A program made the translations under genes and the position numbers. A stretch of 64,000 nt of DNA from NCBI RefSeq assembly GCF_027920545.1, contig NZ_CP115859.1:1426001-1490000 (forward strand), written 5' to 3'. The stretch is from Chryseobacterium camelliae (GTDB lineage Bacteria; Bacteroidota; Bacteroidia; Flavobacteriales; Weeksellaceae). Under the pieces are notes generated by a model. It saw only the letters and a program-made list of their open reading frames with translations, did not search any database and was not told where the DNA came from. Of this stretch, positions 55,581 through 64,000 are shown one piece after another (within the stretch, counting starts at the first letter, position 1; every line of letters begins with the position of its first letter).

Positions 55581-56579
55581 ATGAAAAAAACACTACTTGT
55601 TATACTTGCGTTTTCCGGTTTATGTTCAGCGCAAACTACCATTACTAAAGCATTTAACGACCCTCTTGTAGGTGACATTGTGAATAATTTTGTGGTCAAC
55701 GGAACGGTTGACAATTCTGCAACAGGAGCCAATACAACCTTCAACAACGCATCTTTGACACAAGGAGCGGCTTCACAGGTAACTTATGTCACCCCTACTT
55801 CATCTGAAATTACGACCTATCCCGGTTCTACCATAAAAATGATCGACACAGGGAATTCTATTTTATATAAAGCTACGGCAACCAAACTTGAAATTACGGG
55901 CGTGATTACACCCGATGCTACTTTAAATTTTGCAGCAGATAACGGAACATTTATTACTTACCCCGCTAGTTTTGGATACTCAAACTCCGATACCGCGAAA
56001 GGAACATTTTCTTCAACTGCAGCTTCAGGTTTATTCAAAGGAACCATTGTGACGACAGCAGATGCTTCAGGAACACTGCTTGTTGGTCCGAAAACCTATA
56101 CGAACGTGTTGAGAATAAAATCTGTTCAGAATTTCAGCCTCTATCAATCTACAGATACCAATTATCTTTTCCCTATCGGAACTGTAGTAAATACAGCATA
56201 TACCTATTTTGACAGTGTTCACAAATTTCCTTTGCTAAGTTCTACCAACGGAACACTCAACGTTCCAATACTTAGCATCAACCAGAGCACTAGCGGAGCA
56301 CAGGCTTTAAACGAAGTTTTTTTAGCTGTAAATGACAACCTGACAAAAAAACAAAACTTCAAGATCTATCCTAATCCTGCACAAGATTTCATTGAATTTC
56401 AAGGAGAAACAAAAGCGTATTCAACAGTAAAAGTATACAGTCTGGATGGGAAATTAGTAAAAACCACCGACATCCATTCAGGAAAAGTTCAGGTTTCTGA
56501 CTTATCTCCTGCTACTTATTTTATTGAAGTTTCAGGAAAAGACGCACCGGCAGAAACAACAAAACTGATTAAAAAGTAG
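55581..56579 (+). CDS. Secreted protein with T9SS type A sorting domain
   Basis: The 332-residue protein has a signal peptide (1-18, ending CSAQ), a middle beta-rich region of about 240 residues with no domain I recognise, and a C-terminal T9SS type A tail (FKIYPNPAQDFIEF through TTKLIKK). It is therefore exported through the type IX system. ATG 55581 was chosen because the signal peptide starts there; ATG 55566 would add five residues. Confidence 0.85.
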   Translation: MKKTLLVILAFSGLCSAQTTITKAFNDPLVGDIVNNFVVNGTVDNSATGANTTFNNASLTQGAASQVTYVTPTSSEITTYPGSTIKMIDTGNSILYKATATKLEITGVITPDATLNFAADNGTFITYPASFGYSNSDTAKGTFSSTAASGLFKGTIVTTADASGTLLVGPKTYTNVLRIKSVQNFSLYQSTDTNYLFPIGTVVNTAYTYFDSVHKFPLLSSTNGTLNVPILSINQSTSGAQALNEVFLAVNDNLTKKQNFKIYPNPAQDFIEFQGETKAYSTVKVYSLDGKLVKTTDIHSGKVQVSDLSPATYFIEVSGKDAPAETTKLIKK

Positions 56580-56714
56580 GACGTTCATAAAACAACAAAT
56601 ATTTTTCAGGAATTGCCTTCTGAGCTTTATCATAACGGATTAAATCGGATAGCTGTTAAAAACTTGCCCGTTTTTTGCATTCCGATTTAATACCAACTCT
56701 TAAAATATAAAATC

Positions 56715-57467
56715 ATGAAAAAATATTTTCTTCTCCTTCTTTGTTTTATTTTTTCGGGAATAAAGGCACAGGAAGAATCGGGAGCTGTATCTTCTGAGAA
56801 GATGAATATCGTAAAAACGAATGTTACAGCTTATGCTTTCAGAAACATCAATCTTTCTTACGAAAGAGCATTCAACCAATGGCTTTCGATCAATATGGGA
56901 TTCGGAACAATGCCGGAAGGAAAAGTCCCTTTTATCAATTCTTTTTTGAATGATGAAGATGAAAAAAGATTTCAGAATCTTGAAGTAAAGGCATTCAATT
57001 TCACAATAGAACCTCGTTTCTATATTGGCCACGGATATGGTAAAGGATTTTATTTTGCACCGTATTACCGGTATTCAAAGGTAACTTCCAACACCTTCGA
57101 CTTTTATTATGATTACAGACTTAACGGAAATACCTTCCGAATTCCTATAAAAGGTTTCGGAAATACGAACGGAAACAGCGGAGGTTTGATGGTAGGGGTA
57201 CAGTTTTTTCTCACAAAAAATCAAAACTTAGTATTGGACTTCTGGATTGCAGGGGCACATTACGGAGCCGGAAAAGGAGACTTTACCATGACCAGTGACG
57301 TTGTTTTGACCCCCGATATGCAGGCTCAGCTGAAAAAAGAAATAGAGGATCTCGACATTCCTTATGTAAAATACACCGTAGAGACCAATGCCAATGGAGC
57401 CCGAGTAAAAGTAGACGGCCCATGGGCCGGTTTTAGAAGCGGACTGTCTTTAGGGTTTAGATTTTAG
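56715..57467 (+). CDS. Outer-membrane beta-barrel protein (DUF3575-like)
   Basis: The 250-residue protein has a signal peptide (1-18, ending IKAQ) and amphipathic beta strands with NINLSYERAFNQWLSINMGFG, FYFAPYYRYSK, GLMVGVQFFLTKNQNLVLDFWIAGAHYG and a terminal F in SGLSLGFRF. This fits a small outer-membrane barrel of the DUF3575 type. It is monocistronic and followed by a terminator. Function unknown. Confidence 0.83.
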   Translation: MKKYFLLLLCFIFSGIKAQEESGAVSSEKMNIVKTNVTAYAFRNINLSYERAFNQWLSINMGFGTMPEGKVPFINSFLNDEDEKRFQNLEVKAFNFTIEPRFYIGHGYGKGFYFAPYYRYSKVTSNTFDFYYDYRLNGNTFRIPIKGFGNTNGNSGGLMVGVQFFLTKNQNLVLDFWIAGAHYGAGKGDFTMTSDVVLTPDMQAQLKKEIEDLDIPYVKYTVETNANGARVKVDGPWAGFRSGLSLGFRF

Positions 57468-57490
57468 AAAATTTATTTGAATATTTTTTG

Positions 57491-57516
57491 AAACCGTTCT
57501 TTTGGGGGAGCGGTTT
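57491..57516 (+). terminator. Terminator after the barrel protein gene
   Basis: AAACCG / CGGTTT stem with an imperfect upper part and a T-rich tail. Confidence 0.7.
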
Positions 57517-57559
57517 TATTTTTTTTGAAATTTGTATCTTGTCAATGTAATATTCAAGA

Positions 57560-57800
57560 TGAAATTTTTTTTATTCTATTTCGCTATTACAGCATGGATT
57601 ATCTCCTTTATCATTCATTTGTAGAATGGTACGATTGGTATGCATAATGCTGCATTTGCCATTTATTTTTCAAATTCGTTTTTTCCGGATTCGGATCTTT
57701 TGGTTCTTTATTAATTGCCCTGACTCCGACCTATACAACAATTATTGGGGATGGAGTATGCAAGAATAAAAGATACCAGAGAAACTTCTGCATTGGATAA
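57560..57800 (+). pseudogene. Degenerate small membrane protein gene
   Basis: From ATG 57560 a hydrophobic start (MKFFLFYFAITAWIISFIIH) meets a TAG. A different frame continues with FVEWYDWYA, a stop, then FKFVFSGFGSFGSLLIALTPTY and IIGDGVCKN, ending at TAA 57798-57800. One frameshift and two stops would reunite a small membrane protein of about 80 residues. This reconstruction is by eye. Confidence 0.4.
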
Positions 57801-57827
57801 AGATTGATCTTAGTAAGCAGCTATAAC

Positions 57828-57862
57828 AACGTTGCGGCTCAGATTCTCTGAGCCGCAACGTT
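57828..57862. terminator. Strong bidirectional hairpin
   Basis: AACGTTGCGGCTCAGA / TCTGAGCCGCAACGTT, a 15-16 bp stem with a short loop. It lies just beyond the 3' end of the reverse-strand gene at 57869. Confidence 0.85.
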
Positions 57863-57868
57863 ATATTT

Positions 57869-58081
57869 TTAATGATAAGCCTGCTTAAACTTTTCTAAAA
57901 TATGATCTAAATTATGTCGTTGAACATACACACTCTTTACATCTTCGTACCTTGGCGACTTATAAAAAACTTCATGGAAATCCATACTCCCGTTTCCTAC
58001 TTTTACTACTTTCTGCACATCGATATTTAATTTTCTCAGTTCATCTTTAAAAACCTGAAATTCATCCTGGATATTCTTCAT
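57869..58081 (-). CDS. Small unknown protein (70 aa)
   Basis: The protein is charged and soluble: KNIQDEFQVFKDELRKLNID, KVVKVGNGSMDFHEVFYKS, then VYVQRHNLDHILEKFKQAYH. I recognise no family. The gene is supported by the position of the strong hairpin right after the stop codon and by the absence of overlap with other genes. Confidence 0.6.
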   Translation of the reverse strand: MKNIQDEFQVFKDELRKLNIDVQKVVKVGNGSMDFHEVFYKSPRYEDVKSVYVQRHNLDHILEKFKQAYH

Positions 58082-58390
58082 CTATTTTTCGATTTTAATT
58101 AAAAAAATAATCATTTACTTTCAAACACCCTGTTCTTTCAAAGGGGTAATGTCTAAATTCACATTAAAGTTAATGAATTATTTTACATAAACGTAACATT
58201 CTGTTAACATTTTATTAATTTATTTCAATTTTAAAAACAAAATCCGCACCATTCTTTCAATTTATTTAGATTTACTTTGTATATAAAAACTTAAACAACC
58301 TCAACAATTCCCTTCATACAAAAGCTTTTTATAATATTTTTCAATAAAAAATTTTATATTTTTAACCCTAATTTTAAATTAGAAAACCTA
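58082..58390. other. AT-rich intergenic region
   Basis: About 309 nt between divergent genes. I see no reading frame, RNA gene or strong hairpin; it is AT-rich with a few TTAAC repeats. It presumably carries the promoters of both neighbours. Confidence 0.5.
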
Positions 58391-59002
58391 ATGGTAACGG
58401 ACAATAAAAATCACTGGGAAAACGTCTATGAGACTAAAAATCCGGATCAGGTAAGCTGGACGCAGAAAAAACCTCAGACTTCCCTAGATTTTATCAATTC
58501 TTTCAGATTAGGAAAGGATGCAAAAATCATTGATATTGGAGGTGGCGACAGCAGTCTTGTCGATTTCCTTCTTGAAGAAGGATATAAAAATGTTACCGTT
58601 CTTGATATCTCTGCAAAAGCATTAGAAAAAGCCAAAGAAAGACTTGGAAATAAGGCTGAAAACGTAAAATGGGTGGTCACCGATATTACGGAATTCCAAC
58701 CTGATGAAACCTATGATATTTGGCATGACAGAGCAGCTTTTCACTTTTTAACAACGCCTGAACAGATCTCAAAATATGCTGAAATTACTGAAAAAGCGGT
58801 TAAAGGATTTATGGTTTTGGGAACATTTTCAAAAACCGGTCCTTTAAAATGCAGCGGGTTGGAAATTACACAATACGATGAGGAATCAATGACGGCACAA
58901 TTTGAAAGAGGCTTTGAAAAAATCGATTGTACAACTGAAGATCATACCACACCTTTTGAAACGACACAAAATTTTATTTTTTGCAGTTTTAAAAAGAGGT
59001 AA
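58391..59002 (+). CDS. Class I SAM-dependent methyltransferase
   Basis: The 203-residue protein has an N-terminal WENVYETKNPDQVSWTQ typical of small methyltransferases of this class, motif I KIIDIGGGDSSLVDFL, VTVLDISAKALEKAKERLG and YDIWHDRAAFHFL. The acceptor is unknown. It is divergent from the 70-aa gene. Confidence 0.88.
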   Translation: MVTDNKNHWENVYETKNPDQVSWTQKKPQTSLDFINSFRLGKDAKIIDIGGGDSSLVDFLLEEGYKNVTVLDISAKALEKAKERLGNKAENVKWVVTDITEFQPDETYDIWHDRAAFHFLTTPEQISKYAEITEKAVKGFMVLGTFSKTGPLKCSGLEITQYDEESMTAQFERGFEKIDCTTEDHTTPFETTQNFIFCSFKKR

Positions 59003-59054
59003 TGCAGTTTGTAACAAAATCGATTAAGAAAAAAACTATAGATAAAACACGAAC

Positions 59055-59927
59055 GTGACGTATTTTCTCAAGCTAAAAACCGACTTCCTCGACCTCATCA
59101 GCTTCATCAGAAAACCCAATGATATTCAGTTAAAGATAGCTCCTCGTCAGAAGCTATTCCTGATTTTTAATCTGCTGATCATTGAAATCATCTTTTCTTT
59201 AATTTTTGTATTTCCTGCAAATTATATTGCTGAAAAGTTTATTACAGTAAAAGTGACTGAAACTTTTAAAAATCTGACTTTATTTAATGCTATATTTTTA
59301 GTAGTCCTTCTTGCTCCTCTTCTTGAAGAATGGATTTTCAGGTATTCTTTACGGTATCACAAACTTTTCTCCAGCTTTATCAACAGAGAAAAATGGGACA
59401 AGATTTTTCCGTTTTTGGTGTATGCTTTTTCGATTGTTTTCGGGTTTGTACATTTAGATAATTACGTTAACGATTCGCCGTTGTTTTATGCTTTGTCTCC
59501 TTTAATTATCATTTCACAGTTATCTGGAGGAATTATGTTAAGCTACATTCGTGTGCGGCTGAATATTTTTTACAGCTTTTTGTATCATGCCGTCTGGAAT
59601 GGGTTATTTGCGATTGTCGTTCCATGCGTTTCCCTTCTTTTCACACCTCCATTTATTGAGCATGCTGTAAATTATGATTTAAAAATTGAGCAAAAAGTCT
59701 TCATTAACAATAATAAACCTATCACCGTTGATATTAAAATTAAAAAAAATATAATCTACAGTATGGATGCAAAACAATATCAGTTTCAGGATTTGCTTGA
59801 TTATCTTTATGGAAAAGGGAAATTCAGTACTGACGAAGGTTTGATCAATATTCATTTCAAATCAAAAGAAGGAATCTCAAAAGAAGATTTTTTAAAAATC
59901 CTACAAAAGGAATACGACATTAAGTAA
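59055..59927 (+). CDS. CPBP-family intramembrane metalloprotease
   Basis: A 290-residue membrane protein with the CPBP (Abi/CAAX-like) motif EEWIFRYSLR (E91, E92, R96), followed by FGFVHLDN and SFLYHAVWNGLF, which carry the other conserved His/Asn residues. The C-terminal about 75 residues are soluble. Family members act on prenylated or bacteriocin-related substrates in some bacteria; the target here is unknown. The start is GTG at 59055, since no ATG precedes the first membrane segment. Confidence 0.87.
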   Translation: MTYFLKLKTDFLDLISFIRKPNDIQLKIAPRQKLFLIFNLLIIEIIFSLIFVFPANYIAEKFITVKVTETFKNLTLFNAIFLVVLLAPLLEEWIFRYSLRYHKLFSSFINREKWDKIFPFLVYAFSIVFGFVHLDNYVNDSPLFYALSPLIIISQLSGGIMLSYIRVRLNIFYSFLYHAVWNGLFAIVVPCVSLLFTPPFIEHAVNYDLKIEQKVFINNNKPITVDIKIKKNIIYSMDAKQYQFQDLLDYLYGKGKFSTDEGLINIHFKSKEGISKEDFLKILQKEYDIK

Positions 59928-59984
59928 AAAACAAAGGTTAAAATCGATACAGATTCTAACCTTTATTTTTATGTTTACATTCTG

Positions 59985-61745
59985 TTATTTTGAATTTTCC
60001 TCTTCTTCCAATTCCACTTCATGTCTTAGCTGAGCTTTATATAAAGTCGCATAATATCCGTTCTTATCCAAAAGTTCCAAATGCTTTCCTTCTTCCACAA
60101 TTTTACCGTGCTCCATCACTATGATTTTATCCGCTTTTTCAATGGTTGAAAGTCTGTGCGCGATAATGATTGACGTTCTGTTTTTAGTAATTTTTTCTGT
60201 CGCTCTCTGGATTAATTTTTCACTTTCGTGGTCAATAGAAGATGTTGCTTCGTCCAAGATTAAAATTTTCGGATCAGATAAATAGGCTCTTAAGAAAGAT
60301 AATAACTGTCTTTGTCCTAAAGAAATGGATGAACCTCTTTCGCTCACTACATAATCGTAACCGCCAGGAAGCTGCTCAATAAACTGATCCACTTCAATTT
60401 CTTTTGCACCTGCTTTTATTTTTTCCAAGGTAATGCTATCGTCACCAAATGCAAGGTTTTCAAAAATACTCCCGTGGAAGAGGAATACATCCTGCAATAC
60501 AACCCCGATGTGGCTTCTCAGGTTATATAATTCATAATCTTTAAGATTAACATCATCAATTAAAATATTCCCTGAATTGATATCATACAACCTTGTAATC
60601 AGACTGATAATGGTAGATTTTCCGGCTCCGGTCGCTCCTACAATGGCAACTGTTTCTCCCGGATTTACTTTAAAATCAATTCCTTTTAAAACTTCCTGCT
60701 TGTCGTCATATGCAAAACGAACATCTTTGAATTCAATTTTTCCGTCAAAATGATCTTTTTCCACTTTTCCGGTATTCGGCATGGCATTGTCCTCATCCAT
60801 TAATCCCAGCACTCTTTCTGCTCCTACAATTCCTCTCTGAATATTATTGAATCGGTCTGCAATTTGTCTCAACGGACGAATCAGCATGGAAATATATTGA
60901 ATAAATGCAATCACAACTCCTGCGCTGATGGTGATATACCCTCCATAGAAAAGAATAAACCCTATAAAAAGCGAAGAAATCAATTCAACCACAGGAAAGA
61001 ACAGTGAGAAGATAAACACCGTTCTCAACAATGCTGCCTTCAGTGTAATATTGATCTCATCAAATTTTTTAAACTCAGCTTCCTGCCTGTTGAATACCTG
61101 GATAATAGGCATTCCGGCCAATCTTTCCTGAACAAACGAGTTTTGATTGGCAGTCCAGTTTCTTTCATCACCAAAAGCTTTTTTCAGTTTTTTCTGGAAA
61201 AATCTTGTAATAACCAGCATTAAAGGCAAGATTCCCAATGTGATATAGCTCAGATGTACGTTGGTACTGAACATCATGACCAATACAAAAACGATTCTTA
61301 ATATATCTCCAAAAACCATCAGAAAACCGTCTGTATAAACTGTTGCAATGGTCTCAACATCACCAACTGCTCTTGTTACCAGCTGACCGATCGGAGTTTT
61401 ATCAAAAAATGAGGTTTTAAAATAAATAAGTTTGGCATACAACCTTTGTCTTATGTCCCGGATTACATTCTGAGAAATATAATTAGAGTAAAAAACTAAA
61501 AAAAAGTTTAAAATAGTTTCCGCAAACACCAGACCTACCAGAATGTAGATATGCCTCATCATTAATGCTTTATCCTGCAGCTTGGTGATATCGTTATCTA
61601 CCACTTCCATCGTGAGATACGGCCTGTAAGTAGAAACCATTGCCAAAAAGATGGAGATGACCAGAGTGATGATGAACCAGGAACGGAACTTCATCCCGAT
61701 AAAGAACAGCCTCTTGATAATTCCCCAGGTATCTTGTTTTTTCAT
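59985..61745 (-). CDS. ABC exporter, fused permease and ATPase
   Basis: A 586-residue half-transporter: six membrane helices in residues 1-310, then an ATPase domain with Walker A GATGAGKST (about 370), signature ISLGQRQLL, Walker B ILILDEATSSID and a switch His in IAHRLSTIE. It resembles the MsbA/MdlB-type multidrug or lipid exporters. The Q-loop and D-loop are normal, so it can work as a homodimer. A TATTTTTG box (61791-61784, reverse strand) lies about 40 nt upstream; a TTG at 25 nt spacing is a weak -33. Confidence 0.93.
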   Translation of the reverse strand: MKKQDTWGIIKRLFFIGMKFRSWFIITLVISIFLAMVSTYRPYLTMEVVDNDITKLQDKALMMRHIYILVGLVFAETILNFFLVFYSNYISQNVIRDIRQRLYAKLIYFKTSFFDKTPIGQLVTRAVGDVETIATVYTDGFLMVFGDILRIVFVLVMMFSTNVHLSYITLGILPLMLVITRFFQKKLKKAFGDERNWTANQNSFVQERLAGMPIIQVFNRQEAEFKKFDEINITLKAALLRTVFIFSLFFPVVELISSLFIGFILFYGGYITISAGVVIAFIQYISMLIRPLRQIADRFNNIQRGIVGAERVLGLMDEDNAMPNTGKVEKDHFDGKIEFKDVRFAYDDKQEVLKGIDFKVNPGETVAIVGATGAGKSTIISLITRLYDINSGNILIDDVNLKDYELYNLRSHIGVVLQDVFLFHGSIFENLAFGDDSITLEKIKAGAKEIEVDQFIEQLPGGYDYVVSERGSSISLGQRQLLSFLRAYLSDPKILILDEATSSIDHESEKLIQRATEKITKNRTSIIIAHRLSTIEKADKIIVMEHGKIVEEGKHLELLDKNGYYATLYKAQLRHEVELEEEENSK

Positions 61746-61871
61746 TGTACGAATTGAAGAAAGAATTAAAATAGAATTCTGTGCAAAAATAAGACTTTCT
61801 AATTTCCCAGTCTTTACAACTTCGTTAAATCCTCATGAAAATTTCAATGGCTGTTATTTATGATATGAATA

Positions 61872-62642
61872 TTAATTGACCTTTCTCAGCCAATCCAAAA
61901 CATAGTCAGCAACTTCTTTCCAGCCTTTTTCCCCCGCAATGAAGTGGCTTCTTCCCGGGAATTCTTTAAAATCTACAATGCTGTTTTTGTCTTTATAAGC
62001 TCCTGCAATTGTTCTTGAAAAATTGGCAGCAAAAATATGATCTTTTTCTCCAGCAATAAACAATAATGGTTCGTGAGGTTTCTTTAAATCAAGTTTTGCA
62101 GAAGATTTAAACAGCGGATCTCTTGCCAGTTTTCTGCTTTCTGGTGCTGCCACCGCTTCATACAGTTTATCACTTTCTTCCTTAGAATAATTATTGAAAA
62201 ACGCTTTATGATACCATTCTTTGGAACCCATGAATACGGTATTTCCTTTAAAGAAATTCACTACAGGCCACACAATTTTCACAGTAGCAAAAGGAGCCAT
62301 CACATTTTTTGGAGGAGCTCCGTCGATGCTTACTCCGGCAACCGCTTTTCCCATATCAATCAGCTTCTGAACCATCAATCCTCCGAATGAATGCCCGATC
62401 ACGATTGGCTTTTCAGGAAGGGTATCAATGAATCTGGATAAATGAGCAACTACATCATCAAAACCTACGTCTTTCAGATCAGACGGAATATTTTTCTTTA
62501 AATCGACCGGATTTCCGGCATGCCCGGGATTTGCAGGAGTATGTACAGTGTAACCCTGTGCTTCGAAATAGGTTTTCCATTCGCTCCAGCTTGTATTGTT
62601 CACAAATAACCCATGAATTAATACGATAGTTTTTGTTTTCAT
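61872..62642 (-). CDS. Alpha/beta hydrolase
   Basis: The 256-residue protein has the alpha/beta-hydrolase fold: IVLIHGLFVNNTSW (oxyanion region), the nucleophile elbow GHSFGG (S85), EKDHIFA (Asp) and FPGRSHF (His). It is likely an esterase or related enzyme; the substrate is unknown. A Crp/Fnr regulator gene lies 85 nt upstream in the same direction, with a palindrome in the gap. Confidence 0.92.
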   Translation of the reverse strand: MKTKTIVLIHGLFVNNTSWSEWKTYFEAQGYTVHTPANPGHAGNPVDLKKNIPSDLKDVGFDDVVAHLSRFIDTLPEKPIVIGHSFGGLMVQKLIDMGKAVAGVSIDGAPPKNVMAPFATVKIVWPVVNFFKGNTVFMGSKEWYHKAFFNNYSKEESDKLYEAVAAPESRKLARDPLFKSSAKLDLKKPHEPLLFIAGEKDHIFAANFSRTIAGAYKDKNSIVDFKEFPGRSHFIAGEKGWKEVADYVLDWLRKVN

Positions 62643-62703
62643 AACTTTTATTTTTTATTGGTTTTAAATTATGAGACAAAGTTCCGCGAATAAAATGAGG
62701 ATC

Positions 62704-62723
62704 ATTTTAACCTCGGTTAAAAT
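62704..62723. promoter_or_regulatory. Perfect 20-bp palindrome upstream of the hydrolase gene
   Basis: ATTTTAACC-TC-GGTTAAAAT, 9-bp arms with a 2-bp centre. It lies 4 nt past the stop codon of the Crp/Fnr gene and 61 nt before the hydrolase ATG. Its size fits a dimeric-regulator operator, possibly of that Crp/Fnr protein. Confidence 0.6.
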
Positions 62724-62727
62724 CGTT

Positions 62728-63315
62728 CTACTTTCCCGAAATTCTTTTCCGGATTCTGCTTAAAGAAGGTCCCTGTATCCCTAAATACGAGGAAATATGA
62801 TACAACGGAACATTATTGAAAATATCCGGATGCTGTTTAATTAAATCCAAATACCGCTCTTCGGCAGATTTGAATAAAAATCCTTCGATTCTCGTCATGG
62901 TAATATTAAAAGCTTCCTGAGCCATTAATCTTCCAAACTTTTCCCACTGATGCGATTTCTGATACAAAGAGAACAAATCTGTATAACGGATGTAAATGAT
63001 AGAAGCATCGGTTAAAGCCTGCGTATGATAATCACAAGGAATCTGATTGACAAAACTCTTAAAGGAAACCACAAAACCGTTTGCAGAATACAGAAACACA
63101 TTCTTTTCCTCCCCTGTTTTTTCGTCAATCGTGTAAGAACGGAAAACGCCATCCACAATAAATCCGAAATAGGTGCAAACCGTTCCACGAAGATTGTAGA
63201 AATCACCTTTTTTATACTCTTTAGGCATCCAGAAATGTTCAGATAATTTAAAATCCTCATCCGAAAGCCCGGCAAAATGATTCAAAGCAAAAGCAAGTTT
63301 CTCAATTTCGTCCAT
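62728..63315 (-). CDS. Crp/Fnr-family transcriptional regulator
   Basis: The 195-residue protein has a cyclic-nucleotide-binding-type beta-roll (about 20-110: EYKKGDFYNLRGTVCTYFGFIVDGVFRSY) and a short C-terminal HTH (LYHISSYLGIQGPSLSRIRKRI). There is no Fe-S Cys pattern, so it is not an FNR oxygen sensor of the classical kind. The start is set at ATG 63315; a TTG seven codons upstream is possible. It precedes the hydrolase in the same direction. Confidence 0.9.
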   Translation of the reverse strand: MDEIEKLAFALNHFAGLSDEDFKLSEHFWMPKEYKKGDFYNLRGTVCTYFGFIVDGVFRSYTIDEKTGEEKNVFLYSANGFVVSFKSFVNQIPCDYHTQALTDASIIYIRYTDLFSLYQKSHQWEKFGRLMAQEAFNITMTRIEGFLFKSAEERYLDLIKQHPDIFNNVPLYHISSYLGIQGPSLSRIRKRISGK

Positions 63316-63376
63316 GATTTTAGTTTTTATATACAATTAAAATGGTGACCTTGAAACATCAAGCCACCATTGTTTA

Positions 63377-64000
63377 TTATTCAAATTCATATCCCACATC
63401 TACCAGATACAATCCATGAGCGGGTGCTGAAGTTCCTGCGGAATTACGGTGCTTATCTTCAATCACTTTCCGTAAATCTTCCGGTTTTATTTTTCCTGAA
63501 CCTATTTCTACCATGGTTCCTACAATTGCTCTTACCATATTCCGTAAAAAACGATTGGCTGAAACCGTGAATTTCAGTTCACTTCCATTCTGCTCCCACT
63601 CTGCCCTGTACATTTTGCAGATATTGGTTTTATTATCGGTTTTCAATTTGGCAAAGCTGGTAAAATCTTCATATTCGAATAAAATCTTACAGGCTTCATT
63701 CATTTTATCAATATCCAACCCTCTTTTCCAGTGCTGCCATGCAGATTCTGTGGTGAAAGGGTTCTTTTCCAATGCAATATAATATTCATACGTTCTGTAA
63801 GTCGCATCAAAACGTGCGTGAAAATCATCTTTAACCTGAAAAATTCTTTTAATGGAAATATCAGGCGGCAGAAAGCTGTTCAATCTTCTAGGAAGCTGAT
63901 CATCCAATTCTTTTTCCGTATCAAAATGAGCGAAAATCTTCTTTGCATGAACTCCTGTATCCGTTCTTCCTGCTCCTGTTGTCTTAATTTCTTCCCTTAA
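63377..64000 (-). CDS. truA: tRNA pseudouridine synthase A, 5' end outside window
   Basis: 207 residues are visible; the frame is open to the right edge. The catalytic Asp motif GAGRTDTGVHA lies at about 63919-63970, followed by FHARFDATYRTYEYYI and VSANRFLRNMVRAIVGTMVEIGSG. The enzyme makes pseudouridine at tRNA positions 38-40. A TTG at 63907 is not the true start, because the catalytic motif lies upstream of it. The gene runs out of the window at its 5' end. Confidence 0.96.
   Translation of the reverse strand, partial: LREEIKTTGAGRTDTGVHAKKIFAHFDTEKELDDQLPRRLNSFLPPDISIKRIFQVKDDFHARFDATYRTYEYYIALEKNPFTTESAWQHWKRGLDIDKMNEACKILFEYEDFTSFAKLKTDNKTNICKMYRAEWEQNGSELKFTVSANRFLRNMVRAIVGTMVEIGSGKIKPEDLRKVIEDKHRNSAGTSAPAHGLYLVDVGYEFE

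Noticed and set aside
59055-59927. Abortive-infection defence gene
   Set aside because: The CPBP family is sometimes labelled Abi, but the label covers general intramembrane proteases; nothing nearby supports phage defence.

Overview
The window looks like a chromosomal segment from a member of the Flavobacteriia, most likely Chryseobacterium or a close relative. The grounds are low GC, a fused CcoN-CcoO oxidase subunit with a single-heme CcoP, SusC/SusD pairs, a lipoprotein Omp85 (TamL) next to TamB, T9SS type A sorting domains, promoters of the TTG/TAnnTTTG kind and an almost complete absence of Shine-Dalgarno sequences. No phage, plasmid, IS transposase, rRNA operon or CRISPR array was seen.

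Layout. 1-2.0 kb: 5' end of a menE-like ligase, tRNA-Gln, an ATCC microsatellite and a secreted nucleotide phosphodiesterase. 2.0-14.4 kb: an XRE regulator divergent from ccoNO-ccoP, two stem-loop elements, then tamB-tamL-yihY. 14.4-27.4 kb: a tandem DUF4822 lipoprotein, argS, two tandem SusC-SusD operons with matching promoters and an identical terminator, and rnhB. 27.4-33.3 kb: yidC, pyrG, yceI-like and radA. 33.3-41.5 kb: a T9SS metalloprotease, a methyltransferase-VanW-AcpH operon with 4-bp overlaps, DUF6702, HupE/UreJ, an M1 aminopeptidase and an unknown secreted protein. 41.5-47.5 kb: a 700-aa protein with a duplicated unknown domain and the groES-groEL locus.

The accessory region runs from about 44 to 58 kb. 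A four-helix-bundle (23S-IVS-type) gene sits between groES and groEL and is bounded by inverted arrays of 7-nt repeats. About 1.1 kb downstream of groEL there is a second copy of the last 55 groEL codons, and the gene between the two copies is an AT-rich unknown. It is followed by a PD-(D/E)XK nuclease-like gene, a kelch protein, a broken and an intact SMI1/KNR4 (SUKH) gene, and a series of small orphan-domain genes (NTF2-like, DinB, DUF2695, DUF1801, DUF2200). An FMN riboswitch then leads into ribB. 55.5-64 kb holds a T9SS-sorted protein, a beta-barrel protein, a methyltransferase, a CPBP protease, an ABC exporter, an alpha/beta hydrolase with a Crp/Fnr regulator separated by a perfect palindrome, and the 3' part of truA.

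The best candidates for something undescribed are the heptamer-bounded insertion inside groESL, the groEL-tail duplication around an unknown gene, the 700-aa duplicated-domain protein, and the stem-loop elements between ccoP and tamB. None of them is proven to be a functional system from sequence alone.
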